A stretch of DNA of 64,000 nucleotides, from assembly GCA_013178185.1 (NCBI GenBank), contig JABLXC010000015.1:1-64000 (forward strand), given 5' to 3'. The DNA is from Anaerolineae bacterium. GTDB lineage: Bacteria; Chloroflexota; Anaerolineae; Anaerolineales; Anaerolineaceae. The notes beneath the pieces are model-generated. The model made no database searches, was not told where the DNA came from, and saw only the letters and a list, made by a program, of their open reading frames with translations. Position numbers and translations under genes: made by a program. The first letter of the stretch is position 1. Each line of letters begins with the position of its first letter. Of this stretch, positions 53,531 to 62,703 are shown one piece after another.

Positions 53531-53810
53531 GGGATTCTTAAATTATCTCTAAGAACTTAATCTCGACAACCTCGTTTCTTGATATTGTGTACAATATATT
53601 GGTATTCACTAAACTTCCATGATGCGTGATTGTGTTAGGTAATCGAATCAAATAGTTTGTGTACCGAGCACGTTGTTGCGGCAAGTAGTTGTCTCTGCCG
53701 TTTTCTTTGCTGCAATCCGGTAAGGAGGTGATCCGAGCATCAAGATAACTCAATAGTTTTGTTGAAGCTGTTGGAGCTTTACACAAATACATCTCAAATC
53801 AGGAGGAAAA
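53531..53810 (+). promoter_or_regulatory. Long leader of the BMP transporter operon with palindrome and perfect anti-16S match
   Basis: The region contains the 16-bp perfect palindrome ATATTGTGTACAATAT (53582-53597), whose TTGT-ACAA core looks like a GntR-type operator. The TACAAT inside it could be the -10. Further down, AAGGAGGTGATCC (53722-53734) is a 13-base exact complement of the usual 16S rRNA 3' end but has no start codon at proper distance. The real ribosome-binding site is AGGAGG just before 53811. No gene is supported here. Confidence 0.5.
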
Positions 53811-55013
53811 ATGAAGACCAAAGTTATATGGCGCAGTTTAGCCTTTGTATTGATCTTTGCCTTTGCTCTCAGCGCTTGCGGTCCTGAAAAAGTTGGCAAT
53901 TTTGAAATTCCAAATGTTGAGAAAGGCAAGTTCAATATTGCTATGGTTTTGATCGGCCCGCATGATGACGGTGGTTGGTCCCAGGCGCATTATGAAGGTC
54001 TGGAATATATCAAAGCCAACGTGCCTGATGTCAATGTGGCTTATGTTGAAAATGTGCCGGAAGGTGCAGATTCAGAGCAGATTTTCCGCGCCCTATCCCG
54101 CAAGGGTTTTAACCTGATCTTCGGTACATCTTTTGGCTTCATGGATCCAATGGAGATCGTCGCTGAAGAGTATCCCGACATCACCTATATCCATATTAGC
54201 GGATACAAATCCAACACCAAAAATTTTGGCAACCTGTTTGGCGGAATGGAAACGATGAAGTATCTGGCTGGTATGATAGCTGGCGCCCGGGCAAAAATGG
54301 ACGGGAATCCGAAACTGGGGTATATGGCAACCTTCCCCATTCCAGAAGAGCTGCGTCTTGGCAATGCTATTGCTCTTGGCATGCGCAAAACTTGCCCGGA
54401 ATGCACTATGGATGTCCGCTGGATCAACACCTGGCACGATCCCATTATTGAGAAGGAAGCGGCTGCCTCGCTCTTTGATGCTGGAGCGCAGGTGGTCTTC
54501 ACCGGCGCGGATACCCCCGCAGTTGCCGATGTGGCTACCGAGAAGGGCAAATGGGGCGTTACATATGACTGGGTTGGCTCCTGCAAGGTGGATGGATGCC
54601 TGACCGCTCCCTATTGGAACTGGGGTCCTGTGTATGCCAATATTGCAAAAGGTGTAAAAGAAGGCACCTATAAAGTTGGTTGGGATTACTTCGATGGAGA
54701 CTCCGGCGGCCTGGGACTTTATGGTTTCATGGAAGGCCAACAGTTAACAAAAGGTATGCAGGATCTGCCGCCTGAGGTTATTCAGGAGGTGAAAGACCTG
54801 GTGGCAAAATCCTTGAAAGGTGAATTTGGGCGCTTTGATGTCTTCTCTGGTCCAATTAAGGATAACCAGGGCAATGTGGTTGTTCCTGAGGGAGAACGAT
54901 TCGAGCAGGCTGATCTTGATCAATTCCCGCCTGGAGCGCCAGGTTTGGAGTGCAAGTATTGTATGAAGTGGTGGGCAGAAGGCATCACTGCTGAGCTGCC
55001 GCAGACACAATAA
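53811..55013 (+). CDS. BMP-family nucleoside-binding lipoprotein of an ABC transporter
   Basis: This 400-residue solute-binding lipoprotein has a signal peptide with lipobox LSAC (cysteine at about residue 23). The BMP domain follows: FNIAMVLIGPHDDGGWSQAHYEGLEYI, FNLIFGTSFGFMDPM, GNLFGGMETMKYLAGMIAGARAK and GADTPAVADVA. BMP proteins of this type (PnrA, YufN) bind purine nucleosides. Four cysteines in the C-terminal half (CPEC, CKYC) are unusual. It is the first gene of a complete importer. Confidence 0.92.
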   Translation: MKTKVIWRSLAFVLIFAFALSACGPEKVGNFEIPNVEKGKFNIAMVLIGPHDDGGWSQAHYEGLEYIKANVPDVNVAYVENVPEGADSEQIFRALSRKGFNLIFGTSFGFMDPMEIVAEEYPDITYIHISGYKSNTKNFGNLFGGMETMKYLAGMIAGARAKMDGNPKLGYMATFPIPEELRLGNAIALGMRKTCPECTMDVRWINTWHDPIIEKEAAASLFDAGAQVVFTGADTPAVADVATEKGKWGVTYDWVGSCKVDGCLTAPYWNWGPVYANIAKGVKEGTYKVGWDYFDGDSGGLGLYGFMEGQQLTKGMQDLPPEVIQEVKDLVAKSLKGEFGRFDVFSGPIKDNQGNVVVPEGERFEQADLDQFPPGAPGLECKYCMKWWAEGITAELPQTQ

Positions 55014-55027
55014 CGATTAATCAATCG

Positions 55028-55057
55028 GGGGCCAGACCGTTGTTAGGGCCTGGCCCC
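55028..55057 (+). terminator. Hairpin between binding protein and ATPase genes
   Basis: GGGGCCAG (55028-55035) pairs with CTGGCCCC (55050-55057) around a 14-base loop. There is no T run. Such hairpins often stabilise the 3' end of the binding-protein mRNA or reduce read-through into the ATPase gene. Confidence 0.55.
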
Positions 55058-55081
55058 GCCTAATCCCTGGATGGAAATACT

Positions 55082-56638
55082 ATGGAGCATGTGAATATTT
55101 CGACCCAGAAACCCACTGTTGTGAGCATGCGCGGGATTGTTAAAAAATTTCCTGGTGTTTTGGCGAATGATCACGTTGATTTTGATCTTTTCGAGGGCGA
55201 AATTCACGCTCTTTTGGGTGAAAATGGTGCGGGGAAAAGCACTTTAATGAATATACTGGCTGGCCTGTATAAAGCAGAAGCTGGCCTTATTTATTTAAAT
55301 GGTAACCCGGTGAATTTTAATTCTCCTCGAGATGCGATCAAAGCAGGGATTGGCATGGTCCATCAGCATTTTATGTTGGTGCCTTCTCAGACGGTGACCG
55401 AAAATATCCTGCTTGGCTTAGAGGATCCCCGTTTTCGCTTGCGACTTCGGGACTATGAGCAAAAAGTGGCCGATTTGGGGGAGCGTTTTGGCTTACATGT
55501 AGATCCTCGCGCCAAGATCTGGCAGCTTTCTGTGGGGGAACAGCAACGGGTAGAGATTTTAAAGATGCTCTACCGTGGAGCGCAAGTCTTGATCATGGAT
55601 GAACCCACGGCCGTGCTTGCCCCGACTGAAATCGAGGGTTTATTCAAAACCCTCCGCTCTATGGTCAAGGAGGGCAAATCCATCATTTTTATCAGCCATA
55701 AGCTGCAAGAAGTGTTGGAAATTTCGGATCGCGTCACCGTCTTGCGACGTGGCAAGGTTACGGCTGCAGGCATTCCCTTGTTAAATACGACCCGTGAGGA
55801 ATTGGCGCGGTTGATGGTCGGCCGAGAAGTTCTGTTCCGCCTGGAGAAGAAACCTTTGCAGGCTGGAGAGGTGATCCTTAGCGTTGAAAATATTCGAGCG
55901 GAGAACGATCGGGGTTTACCAGCGCTGAATGGCCTCAGCCTGAATGTCCGACGGGGAGAAGTAGTCGGGCTGGCAGGAGTAGCCGGCAATGGACAGCGGG
56001 AGCTAGCCGAGGTTATCACTGGGCTGAGGAAAGTGACCAGCGGAAGAATCGTTGTTCAGGGCGAGGATCTAACGAATCAACCTGTAAAAATCGGAATACG
56101 GCGCGGTATTTCGCATGTTCCCGAAGATCGAACCCATGTTGGGACGGCGCCGAATTTAAGCATCACCGATAATGTGATTATGAAGAATTATAACCGGCCG
56201 CCAATTGGGAATCGCTGGGTTGTCAATGCGATTGCGGCAAGTAAATATGCCAATGACTTGCGCAATTCCTATGAAATTGTTGTCCCTTCTGTTGCAACCC
56301 CTGTTCGGCTGCTTTCGGGCGGTAATCTACAGCGGGTGATTTTGGCGCGTGAGATCTCCAGCCAGCCTTCCCTGCTGGTAGCTGTTCAACCAACCCGTGG
56401 TTTGGATGTGGGAGCGATCGAGGGAGTGCAACGCTTGCTGCTCGCGCAACGAGAAGCGGGTTCGGCCATCCTTTTGATCTCCGAAGAGCTTGAGGAGTTA
56501 TTGTCCCTGAGCGATCGGATTTATGTGATCTACGAAGGTAAAATTATGGGCGAAGTGCTTGATGGGGATCTTGAAAAGATTGGACTAATGATGACTGGAA
56601 CGCCGATTGAGAAGATCGAGGCGAAAGGAGGCGCTTGA
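55082..56638 (+). CDS. Nucleoside ABC transporter ATPase, two ABC domains
   Basis: This 518-residue protein has two fused ABC domains. The first has Walker A GENGAGKST (about residue 47), signature LSVGEQQRVEIL and Walker B VLIMDEPTAVL. The second has a degenerate Walker A (GVAGNGQREL) and signature LSGGNLQRVILARE with VAVQPTRGLDVGA. This asymmetry is normal in the MglA/RbsA/YufO class. With the two permeases it would power uptake of nucleosides bound by the BMP lipoprotein. Confidence 0.93.
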   Translation: MEHVNISTQKPTVVSMRGIVKKFPGVLANDHVDFDLFEGEIHALLGENGAGKSTLMNILAGLYKAEAGLIYLNGNPVNFNSPRDAIKAGIGMVHQHFMLVPSQTVTENILLGLEDPRFRLRLRDYEQKVADLGERFGLHVDPRAKIWQLSVGEQQRVEILKMLYRGAQVLIMDEPTAVLAPTEIEGLFKTLRSMVKEGKSIIFISHKLQEVLEISDRVTVLRRGKVTAAGIPLLNTTREELARLMVGREVLFRLEKKPLQAGEVILSVENIRAENDRGLPALNGLSLNVRRGEVVGLAGVAGNGQRELAEVITGLRKVTSGRIVVQGEDLTNQPVKIGIRRGISHVPEDRTHVGTAPNLSITDNVIMKNYNRPPIGNRWVVNAIAASKYANDLRNSYEIVVPSVATPVRLLSGGNLQRVILAREISSQPSLLVAVQPTRGLDVGAIEGVQRLLLAQREAGSAILLISEELEELLSLSDRIYVIYEGKIMGEVLDGDLEKIGLMMTGTPIEKIEAKGGA

Positions 56639-56639
56639 G

Positions 56640-57770
56640 GTGACAATATCTCCTTCTAAATCCACCTCTCGTTTGCGATTTCCATTTCGAGTTCAATTAG
56701 AACCGAGATTAGCTAATGTTCCTCGATGGTTCCCAACTCTGGTTTCGGTTGGGGCTATCGTAGTTGCGCTGCTCATCGGTGCGGTAATCATTGCAATCGC
56801 CGGTGGCAACCCATTTGCCACTTATAGCCATATTGCCCAGGCTTCCTTTGGAAGCCTGGGGGTATTTTCGGACACGATGGTGAAGGCAATCCCGTTGATG
56901 TTTATTGGGCTGGCGTGTTCGCTCGCCTTTCAAATGCGGTTGTGGAACATAGGCGCCGAAGGCCAATTTTTTATGGGAGCGTGGGGCGCCAGCGCGGTGG
57001 TTTTGCTGCCCATTTTGCCTCCAGAAACGCCTCGATGGCTTTTCATCTCGGTGATGATCCTTGTGGGGATGGCATGCGGTGCAATCTGGGGGTTTATCCC
57101 TGGATTTTTAAAAGCAAAGTTGCAAGTCAATGAGATCATCACTACATTGATGATGAATTACATCGCAGTTTCTTGGGTTAATTTTTTCATTTTTGCTATC
57201 TGGACCGAGGGCGGATTTCAGATGTCGCCGGTGTTTCCAAAAAATGCCTGGTTGCCGCGTTTGACAGACCTGGCAGAAAGCGTTCCAATTTTTCGGGGGC
57301 TGACCACTCATTTTGGGCTGATTTTAGCTATACTTGCTTCGGTGGTTGTGTGGTTTATCTTGTTTCGAAGCCAATGGGGTTATGAAATTCGCTTGCTTGG
57401 AGACAACCAGAACGCAGCACGCTATTCCGGGATTTCAGTAACCCGGAATACTATTTTTGTAATGATGCTTTCTGGGGCGCTGGCCGGTCTGGCAGGGATG
57501 TCGGAAATTAGCGGCGTTGTCCACCGTTTGCAAGCTGCTATATCCCCTGGGTATGGTTTTACGGGGATCATCGTTGCATGGCTGGCAAAACTCAACCCTT
57601 TTGGCGTGATTCTAGTCTCGATCCTGTTTGGGGCTTTGATCCTGGCTGGCCGTGAGATTCAGCCGTCAGGCATTCCAAAGATGATCCAGGGGATTATCCT
57701 GGTTTGTTTGATTGCCAGTGATTTTCTCCTTCGCTATCGAGTGCATATTGTCCGCCGGACTGAGGAGTGA
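56640..57770 (+). CDS. Nucleoside ABC transporter permease 1 (YufP-like)
   Basis: This is a permease of about 376 residues with nine or ten transmembrane helices. The loop RSQWGYEIRLLGDNQNAARYSGISV is the conserved cytoplasmic coupling region of this family. The GTG at 56640, one base after the ATPase stop, has AAAGGAGG eight bases before it and is chosen as start over the open frame beginning at 56607. Confidence 0.9.
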   Translation: MTISPSKSTSRLRFPFRVQLEPRLANVPRWFPTLVSVGAIVVALLIGAVIIAIAGGNPFATYSHIAQASFGSLGVFSDTMVKAIPLMFIGLACSLAFQMRLWNIGAEGQFFMGAWGASAVVLLPILPPETPRWLFISVMILVGMACGAIWGFIPGFLKAKLQVNEIITTLMMNYIAVSWVNFFIFAIWTEGGFQMSPVFPKNAWLPRLTDLAESVPIFRGLTTHFGLILAILASVVVWFILFRSQWGYEIRLLGDNQNAARYSGISVTRNTIFVMMLSGALAGLAGMSEISGVVHRLQAAISPGYGFTGIIVAWLAKLNPFGVILVSILFGALILAGREIQPSGIPKMIQGIILVCLIASDFLLRYRVHIVRRTEE

Positions 57771-57776
57771 ACGCCC

Positions 57777-58745
57777 ATGGATTTGATCATTATTCTTCAA
57801 GCTGGCGTTGCATCTGGCACGGTCTTATTATTTGCCACGATCGGCGAGATTTTTGCCGAGCGGTCAGGAGTATTAAATCTAGGCATTGAGGGGATGATGC
57901 TGGTTGGCGCCATGACCAGCTTTAGCGTCACCTTGAAGACGGGGAATCCCTGGATTGGGGTGGCGGCGGCGATGCTGGCGGCTGGTTTAATCAGCCAGGT
58001 TCATGCATTTATCTCCATTACATTGCAAGCCGATCAGGTGGTAAGCGGTCTTTCGGTAAGCTTTTTGGGTACGGGGCTCAGCCTGGTGTTGGGGGAAGGT
58101 TTAAGCAAAGCTGGCACCATTTCTTTGCTGCCTTCTTTTTCAGTCCCTCTGTTGAGCCAGATCCCGGTTCTTGGTCCTGTCTTCTTTACAAAGCAAAGCG
58201 TCTTGGTTTACATCGGTTACGTGATCTTTCCACTGTGCTGGTATTTTATCAATAACACCCGCCCGGGGATGCACCTGCGAGCGGTTGGCGAATATCCTGC
58301 AGCGGCAGACGCGCTGGGGATCAACGTTTATCGCCTGCGGTACCTTTACGTGTTCGTGGGAGGTGTCTTTGCGGGGGTTGCCGGCGCGACGATCAGCCTG
58401 GCGGTTTCTCCAGGGTGGTTCAGTGAATTGACCACGGCAGGGCAGGGCTGGATCGCAGTTGGGCTTGTGATTTTCGCACAATGGAATCCGCTGCGAGCAG
58501 CCTTCGGATCTTATGTTTTTGGGGCATTGCGCCGTTTGATTTTAGATATCCAGGGGCCGACGATGCTTTTAGGAGTAGCCAATCCTTTTTATTACAACCC
58601 ATATTATGGCTTTTTCTTACAGATGATCCCATATGCGTTTACAATTATTGTGCTGATCCTTGGCTCAAGAGAGGCCATGCGGAAGCGCATGGGCGCGCCT
58701 GCTGCCTTGGGTTTGCCTTACATCCGTGGCCAACGAGGGTTGTAA
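57777..58745 (+). CDS. Nucleoside ABC transporter permease 2 (YufQ-like)
   Basis: This 322-residue permease has eight or nine helices. The opening ATIGEIFAERSGVLNLGIEGMMLVGAM and the coupling loop TRPGMHLRAVGEYPAAADALGINVYRLRYLYV are typical of the second permease of BMP-type importers. It starts six bases after permease 1. Confidence 0.92.
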   Translation: MDLIIILQAGVASGTVLLFATIGEIFAERSGVLNLGIEGMMLVGAMTSFSVTLKTGNPWIGVAAAMLAAGLISQVHAFISITLQADQVVSGLSVSFLGTGLSLVLGEGLSKAGTISLLPSFSVPLLSQIPVLGPVFFTKQSVLVYIGYVIFPLCWYFINNTRPGMHLRAVGEYPAAADALGINVYRLRYLYVFVGGVFAGVAGATISLAVSPGWFSELTTAGQGWIAVGLVIFAQWNPLRAAFGSYVFGALRRLILDIQGPTMLLGVANPFYYNPYYGFFLQMIPYAFTIIVLILGSREAMRKRMGAPAALGLPYIRGQRGL

Positions 58746-58772
58746 GAACATCATACGAGGTGACTGATTCTT

Positions 58773-60032
58773 ATGCGAAACATTTTTTCTGGTTATTGCT
58801 GCAGCCTGTGCGGCACATGTTATGGACCGGATGAGATCCAATACACCTGCCCAAAAGATGGAGGCAATCTTGACGTGTTATTGGATACAAGCGCGATCAA
58901 CAAAAAGTATCGCATCGAAGATATTACCTCCAGGACCGATTTTTCGCTGTGGCGCTATGCGCCACTGTTGCCTGTTGATGACCCTGGAGGGGAGGGGACA
59001 CCATTGCGAACTGCGGGCTGGACTCCAGTCTATTCACCGAAAGAATTGGCAAATAAGCTGGGTTTACAAAACCTGTGGATTAAAGATGAAGGTCGCAATC
59101 CTACAGCCTCTTTTAAGGACCGCGCCAGCGCAGTAGTTGTTGCTCGAGCACGCCAGATTTTCGCCGATGTGGTGGTTACTGCATCTACCGGTAATGCCGG
59201 CGCGGCGCTGGCCGGGATGGCGGCGGCCATTGGGCAAAAAGCGGTCATCTTTGCGCCAAAGAGCGCTCCGCCCGCAAAAATCGCCCAATTACTGATTTAT
59301 GGCGCGAAGGTTATCCTGGTGGATGGAAATTATGACCAGGCTTTTGATTTGACCGTTCAGGCTGCCAATGAGTTTGGTTGGTATTGCCGTAATACAGGAT
59401 ACAATCCTTTTACGGCGGAGGGGAAAAAGACGGCCGCTTTTGAAATTTGGGAGCAGATCCTGCTGAACTCTGATGCTGCAGAAACGCCGCTTTCGATTTT
59501 CGTCTCTGTTGGAGATGGAAATATTATTTCGGGTATTCACAAGGGGTTTAAAGACTTGGCTTCTCTGGGCTGGTTGGAAAAAATGCCTCGCATTTTTGGC
59601 ATTCAATCGGAAGCTTCAGCTGCAGTTGCCAATGCCTTTGCAGCTGGAACGGAACAAATCACGCCTGTGCGCGCGACAACGATTGCAGACAGCATTTCGG
59701 TTGACTTGCCCCGCGATGGCGTTCGAGCAGTACGGGCAGCCACACAAACCGGAGGAGCTTATTTGACAGTAAAGGATGAAGAAATCCTGAGAGCCATACC
59801 GGAACTGGGAAGGGTTGGTATCTTTGCAGAGCCGGCTGGCGCGACGGCCTATGCGGGACTGCTTAAAGCACTGCGTGATGGTAAAATATCTGCAGAAGAT
59901 CCTGTGGTTGTCCTGAATACTGGCAATGGACTAAAAGATGTGCGTGCCGCCATGCAAGCGGCAGGGGAGGCTGTTATCATCGAACCAACCATGCCTGCCT
60001 TAAAGAAACTGTTACAAGTGAACAGTATTTAA
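58773..60032 (+). CDS. thrC: Threonine synthase, PLP-dependent
   Basis: This 419-residue fold-type II PLP enzyme makes threonine from O-phosphohomoserine. The N-terminus has a zinc-ribbon-like set of cysteines (C-C-S-L-C-G-x-C and C). The PLP lysine is in NPTASFKDRAS. STGNAGAALAGMAA and FVSVGDGNIISGI are cofactor-binding loops. The C-terminal part has EPAGATAYAGL. Related threonine dehydratase-like functions are less likely because of the N-terminal ribbon. It follows the importer by 27 bases. Confidence 0.85.
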   Translation: MRNIFSGYCCSLCGTCYGPDEIQYTCPKDGGNLDVLLDTSAINKKYRIEDITSRTDFSLWRYAPLLPVDDPGGEGTPLRTAGWTPVYSPKELANKLGLQNLWIKDEGRNPTASFKDRASAVVVARARQIFADVVVTASTGNAGAALAGMAAAIGQKAVIFAPKSAPPAKIAQLLIYGAKVILVDGNYDQAFDLTVQAANEFGWYCRNTGYNPFTAEGKKTAAFEIWEQILLNSDAAETPLSIFVSVGDGNIISGIHKGFKDLASLGWLEKMPRIFGIQSEASAAVANAFAAGTEQITPVRATTIADSISVDLPRDGVRAVRAATQTGGAYLTVKDEEILRAIPELGRVGIFAEPAGATAYAGLLKALRDGKISAEDPVVVLNTGNGLKDVRAAMQAAGEAVIIEPTMPALKKLLQVNSI

Positions 60033-60059
60033 TTGATCTGTTGGTTTGTTTAAGTCCTT

Positions 60060-60998
60060 ATGAAACCAGAGATTTCGATAATCGCGCCTGTCTACAATGA
60101 AATTGACTGCCTGGATGAGCTATACCGGCGGTTGCGTGATGTGATGAACCCCAGCGGGTATTCCTGGGAATTGATCCTGGTAGATGATGGTTCCCGGGAC
60201 GGCTCGACAGAAAAGATTCGAGAACTTGCTCAGAACTTTGATCACATCCGACCGGTGATTTTTGCACGTAATTTTGGACACCAGATTGCTGTGACTGCCG
60301 GTTTGGATTATAGCCGGGGTCAGGCTGTGGTGATCATTGATGCTGACTTACAGGATCCTCCTGAAGTGATTCTTGATTTGATCCAGAAATGGAAAGAAGG
60401 CTACCAGGTTGTATATGCAGTCAGAGAAGACCGCGAGGGTGAAACCTGGTTTAAGAAAACGACAGCCTCTCTGTTCTATCGGATTATCTATCGTATTACC
60501 GATGTGCAGATCCCGCTGGATACAGGGGATTTTCGCTTGCTAGACCGCCAGGTAGTCAATATAATGAATCAAATGCGAGAGCGCCATCGCTTTTTGCGCG
60601 GTATGTCTGCCTGGATTGGGTTTCGACAAATCGGCGTGAAATACCGGCGGGCGGCGCGCTATGCTGGTGAGACAAAATATCCGTTTCGCAAGATGCTCAA
60701 GTTGGCTCTAAACGCGGTTACCGGTTTTTCTTATTTTCCGTTACAATTAGCCACGTATTTGGGCTTTATCTCGGCGGGGGTTAGCATCCTGGCAATCCCG
60801 GTGGTTGTGATCTTACGCGTGACGGGCAACCAAACTTTTTTGGGCCAGGCAACAACGCTGATCTCTGTACTTTTTTTGGGAGGGGTTCAGCTTATCAGTT
60901 TGGGCATTTTGGGTGAGTACATTGGCAGGATTTATGATGAGGTAAAAGGGCGTCCGCTTTATGTTGTGAGCGAGGCACCTAAAGACCACATCATGTGA
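60060..60998 (+). CDS. GT2 glycosyltransferase, GtrB/DPM1-like
   Basis: This 312-residue protein has a GT-A catalytic domain (SIIAPVYNEIDCLDELYRRL, LVDDGSRDGSTEKI, IIDADLQDPPEVI) and two C-terminal transmembrane helices at about residues 230-255 and 265-290. It is the layout of enzymes that load a sugar on undecaprenyl or dolichyl phosphate. RHRFLRGMSAWIGFRQ is the family's acceptor segment. The membrane protein at 50.3 kb could use such a lipid-linked sugar, which is only a guess. No ribosome-binding site is evident. Confidence 0.88.
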   Translation: MKPEISIIAPVYNEIDCLDELYRRLRDVMNPSGYSWELILVDDGSRDGSTEKIRELAQNFDHIRPVIFARNFGHQIAVTAGLDYSRGQAVVIIDADLQDPPEVILDLIQKWKEGYQVVYAVREDREGETWFKKTTASLFYRIIYRITDVQIPLDTGDFRLLDRQVVNIMNQMRERHRFLRGMSAWIGFRQIGVKYRRAARYAGETKYPFRKMLKLALNAVTGFSYFPLQLATYLGFISAGVSILAIPVVVILRVTGNQTFLGQATTLISVLFLGGVQLISLGILGEYIGRIYDEVKGRPLYVVSEAPKDHIM

Positions 60999-61035
60999 TG
61001 AACTATTATTAACTCTATAAGGAGATTTTTTAGAA

Positions 61036-62514
61036 ATGGCACGGATCGACTTAACTGTACATGCGGATCGTTTGGAGAGGGCTGTCAAACGCGCTCGTGA
61101 GCGTAACATTATTATCCCCACTTTCGAACAACAAAAAAATCCGGATTTGATCCCGTTAAAGATAAAGGAAGAACTTAAAAGCATCGGTCTTTGGGATATT
61201 CACCCTCGCAATCTGTTTCGCATCACCTGGAAGAACCAGCCGGTGGACCACGGTGGCGGGTTCGGCAAGGTGAATTATATTGAATTACCTAGCAGTCTGA
61301 CGGGAGTGGATGCGCGCATCGTTGCTGTGGTTGGTAAATGGTTTCCTACGGGCGCGCACAAAGTGGGGGCAGCTTTTGGCTGTCTGGTGCCGCGATTGAC
61401 TACCGGCCAGTTTGATCCTACCACCCAAAAGGCTGTCTGGCCATCCACGGGCAATTACTGCCGCGGCGGCGCCTATGATTCGGCCCTTCTGGCTTGTGAA
61501 TCAATTGCAATTTTGCCGGCCGAGATGAGCAAGGAGCGATTTGAGTGGCTTAAAAAGGTGGCAGGAGAAGTTATTGCAACCCCCGGAAGCGAATCGAACG
61601 TTAAAGAGATTTTCGATAAATGCTGGGAACTCCGGCGTTCTGGCCAGGACTTGATGATCTTTAACCAGTTCGATGAATTTGGTAATTATCTCTGGCACTA
61701 TAATGTTACGGCTCATGCGATGGAAGAAGTCCTCAACGAAATCATGGGACCCAAAGATCGTTTTGCCGGACTGACATCCAATACCGGTTCAGCTGGCACG
61801 ATCGGCGCAGGCGATTACTTGAAACAGGTTTACCCCACGAGCAAGATCGTCGCCAGTGAAGCGCTGCAATGTCCAACGCTGCTGAACAACGGATTTGGCG
61901 CTCACCGCATCGAAGGGATTGGTGACAAACACGTCCCGTGGATTCACAATGTGAAGAACACCGATCTTGTGACCGCTATTGACGATAATGCTGTGGTGGG
62001 CATTGCCCGGTTGTTCAACGAGCCTGCCGGGCGCGAATACCTGGCAAAGCAGGGCGTACCGGAGGCTGTTGTAAACCAGCTCGATCTGATCGGCCTCTCT
62101 GGCGTTGCCAATATCCTTTCAGCGATCAAGTTTGCTAAATATTACGAGCTAGGCAGCCATGATGTGGTGATGACAATCTTGACCGATTCGATGGCTTTGT
62201 ACAATACCCGCATTGATGAATACCGCGAGCAATTTGGCCCCTTTACGAACACCGATGCGGCTGTTGTCCTTGGGCGCGACCTGCATGGAGAGAGAACAGA
62301 CAACATGATGGAACTCACCTACCAGGATCGGAAGAGAGTACACCACCTCAAGTATTACACCTGGGTTGAGCAGCAGGGCAAGACTTATGAAGAAATCCAG
62401 GCTCAATGGTACGATTCGGATTACTGGACAGAGCTTCAGAGCCAGATCCCTGAATTCGATCAACTGATTAACCAATTCAACGACGCTGTTGGTCTGCTGA
62501 AAAACTACAAATAA
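61036..62514 (+). CDS. TrpB-like fold-type II PLP enzyme of unknown specificity
   Basis: This 492-residue protein belongs to the beta family of PLP enzymes. The lysine motif FPTGAHKVGAAFG (about residue 112) resembles the TGAHK of tryptophan synthase beta. TSNTGSAGTIGAGDYLK is a phosphate-binding loop. PSTGNYCRGGAYDSALL lies between them. Conserved proteins of this length are annotated as PLP-dependent subunit beta or cysteine-synthase-like, with no proven reaction. AAGGAG lies before the ATG. It has its own terminator. Confidence 0.7.
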   Translation: MARIDLTVHADRLERAVKRARERNIIIPTFEQQKNPDLIPLKIKEELKSIGLWDIHPRNLFRITWKNQPVDHGGGFGKVNYIELPSSLTGVDARIVAVVGKWFPTGAHKVGAAFGCLVPRLTTGQFDPTTQKAVWPSTGNYCRGGAYDSALLACESIAILPAEMSKERFEWLKKVAGEVIATPGSESNVKEIFDKCWELRRSGQDLMIFNQFDEFGNYLWHYNVTAHAMEEVLNEIMGPKDRFAGLTSNTGSAGTIGAGDYLKQVYPTSKIVASEALQCPTLLNNGFGAHRIEGIGDKHVPWIHNVKNTDLVTAIDDNAVVGIARLFNEPAGREYLAKQGVPEAVVNQLDLIGLSGVANILSAIKFAKYYELGSHDVVMTILTDSMALYNTRIDEYREQFGPFTNTDAAVVLGRDLHGERTDNMMELTYQDRKRVHHLKYYTWVEQQGKTYEEIQAQWYDSDYWTELQSQIPEFDQLINQFNDAVGLLKNYK

Positions 62515-62537
62515 TTTATTCAGAACAAGGGTTACTT

Positions 62538-62581
62538 AAGGGGTCTTCCACGGCAATTGTGGGTGGAAGCCCCTTTATTTT
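62538..62581 (+). terminator. Intrinsic terminator of the PLP-enzyme gene
   Basis: AAGGGG, then TTCCAC (62546-62551), pairs with GTGGAA (62563-62568), then CCCCTT, with a one-base bulge. The stem runs into TTATTTTTA. Confidence 0.85.
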
Positions 62582-62703
62582 TATGCTGAAAAACAGTCAT
62601 ATAAACCGGGGCTCTTTGTATAATTGTGAAAGAGACAGGTCGCCGGTTGTTGAAGAGGCCGACGACGGAAATTTGTACCGCCACAGGTTAAACAACGCTC
62701 GCG

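Noticed and set aside
53722-53734. Fragment of a 16S rRNA gene on the minus strand
   Set aside because: Only 13 bases match the conserved 3' end; the flanks have no further similarity to helix 45 or to the rest of 16S rRNA.
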